Shown: piece by piece, positions 1-4,400 of the stretch | Numbering within the stretch: position 1 is the stretch's first letter | How the letters are laid out: each line of letters starts with the position of its first letter | Assembly: GCA_025997955.1 (NCBI GenBank) | Contig: BNVH01000117.1 | Coordinates: 1-7,312, forward strand | Origin: Synergistales bacterium | GTDB taxonomy: Bacteria > Synergistota > Synergistia > Synergistales > Aminobacteriaceae | Reading direction: 5' to 3' | Length of the DNA: 7,312 nucleotides | Made by a program: the position numbers and the translations under genes | Notes under the pieces: model-generated | The model's database searches: none | Told to the model about the DNA's origin: nothing | What the model saw: only the letters and a program-made list of their open reading frames with translations

Positions 1-121
1 TCAAAAGAGCGGTAACGCCTGTACGCTCCAATCGATCTGTCGACAGACCGTCCAATCCACGACAGACTAAATACCACCACAACAGAAAGGTTTGTTCTTG
101 ATGCTTAAGTTGTTGACATTG
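1..121. mobile_element. Outer end of an insertion-type element (partial)
   Basis: This stretch ends in an 18-bp terminal repeat at 104-121. That repeat is the exact reverse complement of 7191-7208 near the other edge of the window, and it interrupts the reading frame of the following phage gene. Upstream of the repeat no complete gene is visible. A + strand frame stays open from position 3 and stops with TGA at 99-101, encoding a basic tail of about 32 residues. This could be the C-terminus of a transposase ending just before the repeat. A - strand frame is also open across the whole stretch, so coding strand and identity are unsettled. The IS4/IS231 suggestion rests only on the shape of the repeat (CA, nine-base offset, CAACTTAAG), recalled from IS231 ends. 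No DDE motif is visible in so short a piece. Confidence 0.45.
104..121 (-). repeat. Terminal inverted repeat, right-end copy
   Basis: The + strand reads CTTAAGTTGTTGACATTG, the exact reverse complement of 7191-7208. With one further base on each side (103 and 122 against 7209 and 7190) the match is 20 bp. A match of this length within 7.3 kb is not expected by chance. The repeat supplies a TAA stop (106-108) in the frame of the downstream gene and contains a consensus TTGACA hexamer at 113-118 facing out of the element. No direct target duplication is seen between its outer flank (from 122) and the flank left of 7190, so the two copies probably do not bound one simple insertion. Confidence 0.8.
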
Positions 122-540
122 GATATGAAACATACGTAACTCAAATAGATGAGCTAAGTAAAAATCTTGTAGAGTTAGGCGGAGGGCAGAGCCCGACGGA
201 CACAGTAGTGCGAGACCCCAGAACTGGCAAGCTGATACAATCTAGAGCGACGCCGCAGCCGACGGCGAACCCGGCGCCGCCTCCGGCAGTCAAGACGCCG
301 CTCGGTCAAGGGTTGACCACGCCGACGGTTCCTGAACCCACGCCGGTACAGAATCAAGAGCTCACGATTGAGGAAATGGAGGCGCAGGCGGCTGAACTGC
401 TGAAAAAAGCCAAGGATAAAAGACGACTCGAGCCGCAAAAAATGACCCAAGAGCAATACAACAATCTGCTGTCCCGGTTTACGGAAGAACAAATCCGCGA
501 ACAAGCCCGCGCGGGCAATATGTTGCTGCCTTGGGAATAG
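121..540 (+). CDS. 5'-truncated phage protein, C-terminal fragment (function unknown)
   Basis: About 139 residues are open in frame 1 after the TAA inside the inverted repeat and end at TAG 538-540. I do not recognise a family. The N-terminal part looks helical (DELSKNLVEL). It is followed by DPRTGKLIQ, a Pro/Ala/Thr-rich disordered linker at about 200-350, then a charged helical tail (EEMEAQAAELLKKAKDKRR, later TEEQIREQAR) ending MLLPWE. The first usable start is GTG at 208, but the only purine-rich stretch (GGAGGG, 181-186) lies 21 bases upstream, too far. The frame before 208 also reads like genuine protein. I therefore infer that the element removed the 5' end, rather than that this is an intact 110-residue gene. 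Same strand and similar composition as the giant gene suggest a neighbouring virion or morphogenesis protein. It is probably non-functional unless it is expressed from a hybrid promoter at the element edge. Confidence 0.6.
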   Translation, partial: GYETYVTQIDELSKNLVELGGGQSPTDTVVRDPRTGKLIQSRATPQPTANPAPPPAVKTPLGQGLTTPTVPEPTPVQNQELTIEEMEAQAAELLKKAKDKRRLEPQKMTQEQYNNLLSRFTEEQIREQARAGNMLLPWE

Positions 541-568
541 TTATTGGAGCCGAAAGACGTACTATGAA

Positions 569-592
569 ACGCCCCGCTAAAGCGCGGGGCGT
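569..592. terminator. Hairpin between convergent genes, likely bidirectional terminator
   Basis: A perfect 9-bp GC-rich stem pairs ACGCCCCGC (569-577) with GCGGGGCGT (584-592) around a 6-base loop. It lies 28 bases past the TAG of the + strand gene and 27 bases past the stop of hicB on the - strand. No long T-run follows on either strand; the - strand exit (TTTC after the stem) is slightly better. A second GCGGGGCG at 600-607 could pair with the same left arm instead. Position supports a terminator, while the weak T-tract lowers certainty. Confidence 0.6.
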
Positions 593-619
593 CAGGATTG
601 CGGGGCGGGGGTTGAGGTT

Positions 620-1021
620 TTAGACTTGAGACAAGAGTTCTTTTTCGAGCGCCTCTGAAAGGACTCGAGAGAAGTTGATCCCAGCTTTCTCTGCCTGATA
701 TGCCAAATATGCGGGGATAGTTAAATTCTTACGCACGGTTTTTTCGCGGAGTGGAACCATCCACGCTTCGACAATTACGACGGATTCATTTGTTTCTGTG
801 TGGATATTACGAAAATCTGAAGGCGCGGGTATAGGGTCTCCGTCATCCTCTAAGCATGACAAAAATCCGGCCAAAGCGTCCTTTGCCATATCAATAGCCT
901 TGTCTTGATTGTCTCCACACGTAAGACATCCGGGCAAATCAGGAAATGACACGGAGATTCCGTCAGAATCGTAACTAAAAATTGCCGGATATGTGTAGCG
1001 GTCAGGTTTCTTTCTCATCAT
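620..1021 (-). CDS. hicB: HicB-family antitoxin
   Basis: Predicted antitoxin of a type II HicAB pair: it binds and neutralises the HicA ribonuclease and represses the operon. The 133 residues show both usual parts. The N-terminal partial RNase H-like HicB fold (about 9-70) has YPAIFSYDSDGISVSFPDLPGCLTCGD, split here as YPAIF, then SVSFPDLPGCLTCGD, then IPAPSDF. The C-terminal segment (about 92-133: KNLTIPAYLAYQAEKAGINF, then SRVLSEALEKEL) matches the ribbon-helix-helix DNA-binding tail of many HicBs. Two ATGs are adjacent (1021 and 1018); GAGGGAG at 1027-1033 serves either. It lies 27 bases downstream of hicA on the same strand, so the two are co-transcribed from the promoter at 1276-1305. 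Length is normal and no lesion is seen. The family call is firm; activity is inferred. Confidence 0.93.
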   Translation of the reverse strand: MMRKKPDRYTYPAIFSYDSDGISVSFPDLPGCLTCGDNQDKAIDMAKDALAGFLSCLEDDGDPIPAPSDFRNIHTETNESVVIVEAWMVPLREKTVRKNLTIPAYLAYQAEKAGINFSRVLSEALEKELLSQV

Positions 1022-1048
1022 CAGCGCTCCCTCTTGTATTGCAGGAGG

Positions 1049-1234
1049 CTATGGAAGCCCCGCCTGCTTCATTATTTTTTTGTAAGTTTTGATATTAACG
1101 TCTTTTATTGGGTGCGGCACAGTAACTTTTCCTGGTTTTGTGGGGTGTTTGAAATAATGATGGTCGCCATTTGCTTTTAAGTAAAACCATCCGTCCGCAT
1201 TGAGCGTTTTTATGATTTCTTTTGAGCTTGCCAT
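1049..1234 (-). CDS. hicA: HicA-family mRNA interferase toxin
   Basis: A 61-residue protein with the compact double-stranded-RNA-binding-like fold expected of HicA, which cleaves mRNA during translation when not held by HicB. Visible family marks are an N-terminal helix (SKEIIKTLNADGW), the strand FYLKANGDHHYF with the Gly-x-His catalytic signature (G23, D24, H25), the basic turn KHPTKPGK, then VTVPHP and a final helix (IKTYKKIMKQAGL). H25 aligns with the catalytic histidine of characterised HicAs. The start is fixed by a strong Shine-Dalgarno GGAGGTG at 1240-1246, five bases before ATG. It is the first gene of the operon, ahead of hicB, which is the usual order. Both genes look AT-richer than the surrounding phage DNA, which fits acquisition as a cassette. 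It is intact, with no sign of toxin inactivation. Confidence 0.93.
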   Translation of the reverse strand: MASSKEIIKTLNADGWFYLKANGDHHYFKHPTKPGKVTVPHPIKDVNIKTYKKIMKQAGLP

Positions 1235-1275
1235 TTTCTCACCTCCTTTATATATTTTGTATTTTGGATAAAGTA

Positions 1276-1305
1276 ATTATATCATACGTATATTATGCGC
1301 GTCAA
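1276..1305 (-). promoter_or_regulatory. Sigma-70-type promoter of hicAB
   Basis: On the - strand, TTGACG (1300-1305) and a perfect TATAAT (1276-1281) are separated by 18 bases in an AT-rich stretch. The -10 box lies about 41 bases upstream of the hicA start. This is the best promoter in the window by eye and would drive hicA and hicB together, away from the giant gene. Confidence 0.75.
1279..1296. promoter_or_regulatory. Putative HicB operator in the promoter spacer
   Basis: An imperfect palindrome centred on ACGT (1286-1289) contains the perfect core ATACGTAT (1284-1291); the arms match again at ATA/TAT after a two-base break. It fills most of the gap between the -10 and -35 boxes, where a dimeric ribbon-helix-helix repressor would block polymerase. 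Autoregulation is well known for HicB proteins; the site itself is inferred from symmetry and position. Confidence 0.45.
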
Positions 1306-1340
1306 TAATAAACCTCGAAGCGTAAATCAAATTTGACCAA

Positions 1341-1365
1341 GGGCTCCCGTTAGGAGGCCTTTTTT
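1341..1365 (+). terminator. Terminator-like hairpin with T-run upstream of the giant gene
   Basis: GGGCTCC (1341-1347) pairs with GGAGGCC (1353-1359) with one internal G-G mismatch and a 5-base loop, followed at once by six T (1360-1365). The layout is that of an intrinsic terminator reading + strand, placed 71 bases before the ATG of the giant gene. It would stop transcripts entering from the left unless antiterminated. It could therefore be a real end of an upstream unit, an attenuator, or one edge of the hicAB cassette. Confidence 0.55.
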
Positions 1366-1380
1366 GATGAAGATACTAAG

Positions 1381-1412
1381 CGACCGACACGACGCAAAAA
1401 GCGCGTCGGTCG
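1381..1412 (+). other. Hairpin in the leader of the giant gene
   Basis: CGACCGAC (1381-1388) pairs perfectly with GTCGGTCG (1405-1412). An inner CGC/GCG pairing closes an AAAAA loop, with unpaired bases between the two helices. No T-run follows. It ends 12 bases before the GGGGGAG ribosome site (1425-1431), so it could be a stabilising, processing or translation-tuning structure in the mRNA leader. Its role is inferred only from position. Confidence 0.45.
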
Positions 1413-1436
1413 TCTGCTTATATTGGGGGAGAAAGC

Positions 1437-4400
1437 ATGAAGGTATTTTTGCCCGATAAAAACAGGACCATTGAGTTTCCAGATGACGCCACGGAGGACG
1501 AGATAACGGAATACGTAAATACGTATATGCCAGGCCCCAAGCCGGAGCTTCCCGACTGGACGATGGGTAAGGCGTTCATGGGCGGCGTGGCGGATACACT
1601 TAACCGAAACGCCGCTGTCCGCGCTATGGATACGGCTGAAATCAAAAACGTCCAAGGGAAGACGCAAAGCGGAGCTATGCCGCCTGAAAATATATGGGGT
1701 CAGAGACAGCTGACGGACATGGAACGCGCTAGCCTCATGCGTCAGTCTCAGGGGAACCCTGAAACAATGGCGTCTTTGATGGACTATAGAGCTGTCAGAG
1801 AACAGGGACTGAGGGACGCGGCGGCGTATGTGGACCCCGGGGAATATAAGCAGCCTGAAAGTTTTGGCGGCCGTGTGGCGCACGACCTTATAAGAAACGC
1901 GCCTTACTCTCTGGGGAGCATGGCGCAAAGCGGACTTTTGACGGCGGCTCTGGGGCCAATGGGCGCTATTATGGGCGGACTTACGAGCGCGTCGGACGAA
2001 GGGCGCACGGAGCAGGCCGAAGCGTATGAAGAGCTCATAAAGCGCGGACTATCGCATGAGGAAGCGCTTGAGAAGGTAAAGACCCTCGGACTTCAGAACC
2101 TTGGATTTTTGACGGCCACGAACAGCCTTGAAAACATGTTGACATTCGGCGGTAGCAGACTATTCCCGAAAGCAAGCGCGTTACAGAAGATCCTCGGAGC
2201 TGTCGGGGGTAACTTTGTTCTTGAGGGCGGAGAAGAAGTAGGACAAAAACTTATGTCCGACGCCGCGCTTGGCGATAAAAGCAAACTCGAAGATTTAGGT
2301 TATGAGGGTTTGATAGGCGGACTGTCAGGGGCGCTGATGGGAGGGGGCGGGAGCGCAATTAGCGCGCTGGCGAATAGGAACGCGCAAAGAGAAGCCGCAC
2401 CCGCGCCGACGCAAGATACTACCATTAGTGACGAATCACCCCAAGGGGAAGCGCCAAGAACCTATACCACCAAAGATAAAGCTGACCTACTCCGCCGGGC
2501 GCGGGACGAAGCCGAGCGAATGAGCGCGGCGGCGGAGTTTGAGCAGACGCCCGAGGGCGAGGAAGTAGTCACCAACGCGCTGACTCAAGAGGACTTGCGG
2601 AGGTTTGCCGAGCTTGAGGAGGCGCGGAAGAAGAAGGACTTTGCTTCGCTTGAGAGGCTGCTGGGAGCGACGCCTGCTGATGAAACCGTACAGACTGAGC
2701 AGACCGAAGAACCGCCTTCGATATTCGACTCTGATCATACACCAACGCCCGCGGCCGACACGGAACAGCGGGCCAATCAGGACGCAGCGCCTACACCCGC
2801 TCCTATAGAAGAAGCCGAGCCTACGCCCGCGCCGGTGCAAGATACCGCGCCGCAAAGGACGAATTTCAGGGCCGTCTACGACCGCGCCGCCGCGAAGCTT
2901 GGGCGAACTGACCATATCACCATGAAGGCGCTGCGCGAGGCGGCGAGCGAGCTGGGCGTCACAGACAAGGCGGCGTTTGACGCTCTTGTGGCTGAGGCGA
3001 GCGACGGCGGGTACATCGACCTCGGACGGGACTTCACGACGGGGGACGACTATGATTCTGTCTACCAAAATGATGTGGCTAAGTTCGGAACCGTGACATG
3101 GAGGGACGACGCGCCGGCGGCGGATAGCGCCCCGAAGCCCGCGCCAGCGCCGATACAAGAACAGCCGAAGCGTTATGATGAGCGCGGCGTCGCCAACCTC
3201 AGACGCGGCGACAAGATAAACACGAAGACCGGCGAGATAACCTACGCCAATGGCGACATCGAGAAAAGAGACGGCACGGTTGTCAGAAAAAGCCGTAACA
3301 AAACTTTCGCGGAGATTATGAACAAACGCACGCCGGAGGGCAGGGCGGCTATAAAGTATTATAACGAGATGAAGCGTCAGGCGTTAGATTCCGGGTTGGA
3401 TGAAGGAGCGGCTCAGGAGGTTGGGAGGCGGGCGGTAGAGGAGAGGGAGAGCGGACAGAGGACGCTGTATCAGGCGGCCGGACAGGGACAGGGCGGAATA
3501 AACGTTACTCCTGAACAAAAGTCTACGGGGTGGACAAAATACTCCGGCGATGCAAACGCCCAAAAGCTGGCGCGCGCGAAAAATATTCTCAGCCGTATAG
3601 CCAATAAGACGTTTCGGACCGCAAACGGCGAGAGCGTTAGATTCAAGTCGGATACTTTAAAAAATCTCGATCATGAGACGCTGCATTTTATTGCGGGAGG
3701 ACAGGGCACAATTAATAACATCAGCGATAAGCGCCTTTTCGCTTTGGAGAATTTGGAGAGCACGCTGGAGTCACAAAATCTTCACAGGTCTGATAATACG
3801 GGCAGTGATGAGAGTTATTTTTATAACCGTTATAGCACACCTGACGGGGACATGCTTCATTTTGTGGTTACACGTAAAGTAGCTCCCGGAGAGTACGTGA
3901 TTGTCACACAGTATGGAGATACCGGCAACACGGTCAATAATAAGACTCAAAACTTGGCAAGCGGAGGGAATTATCAAGGGCGTAGTGTGGACAGCCTCTA
4001 TCAAAAAGAAGAGACCTCGCTATCTACCGATAACAAAGCCTCTCCTGATGGGGCAATAGCCCACGGTATTTCCGCTGCCAGAGGGTCTGACAACATATTC
4101 AGTCAGACTGAGGTGGCTCGTAGTAAGAACGATACCACCACCGCGGAGAAAAATCAAGCTGTATCTTCGCGCGTCACCAAACAGCTCACCGACCTCGGCC
4201 TCAATAAAGACTACGCCGAATCTATAGGCGGGCTTATCGACGCTGGGCTTGGGTCGTTCGCGCGGCGTGAGGGTATGACGACGGAGGAGTTCTATGACGA
4301 CCTTGGGTTGAAGTTTGAGACACAGGACATTGGCGACGGCATACGGGGGCGCATTGTCTTCAGTGATGGCGTGAGCATAACCTTTACTCCGAACGCCGAC

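Noticed and set aside
208..540. An intact 110-residue gene starting at GTG 208
   Set aside because: No ribosome site lies at proper spacing and the frame is protein-like for about 29 codons upstream, so a 5'-truncated gene explains it better.
121..540. Being the missing C-terminal tail of the same giant gene, through a circular or tandem arrangement
   Set aside because: The flanks of the two repeat copies share no target duplication, and a 7.3-kb circle would carry no replication gene. Not excluded, but unsupported.
1333..1361. Possible + strand promoter with TTGACC at 1333-1338
   Set aside because: The expected -10 position falls in the terminator stem (GGCCTT), and nothing like TATAAT is present.
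2487..3158. Long antisense open frame across the linker region of the giant gene
   Set aside because: Arg-rich translation typical of the complement of GC-rich Ala/Glu/Pro codons, with no ribosome site or recognisable domain. The other long antisense frames within 1350-7289 are rejected for the same reason.
3468..3473. The PTPAP and L-Y-Q repeats as CRISPR-like or tandem DNA repeats
   Set aside because: They are repeats only at protein level, with different codons and irregular spacing. No direct-repeat array, tRNA or rRNA was seen anywhere in the window.
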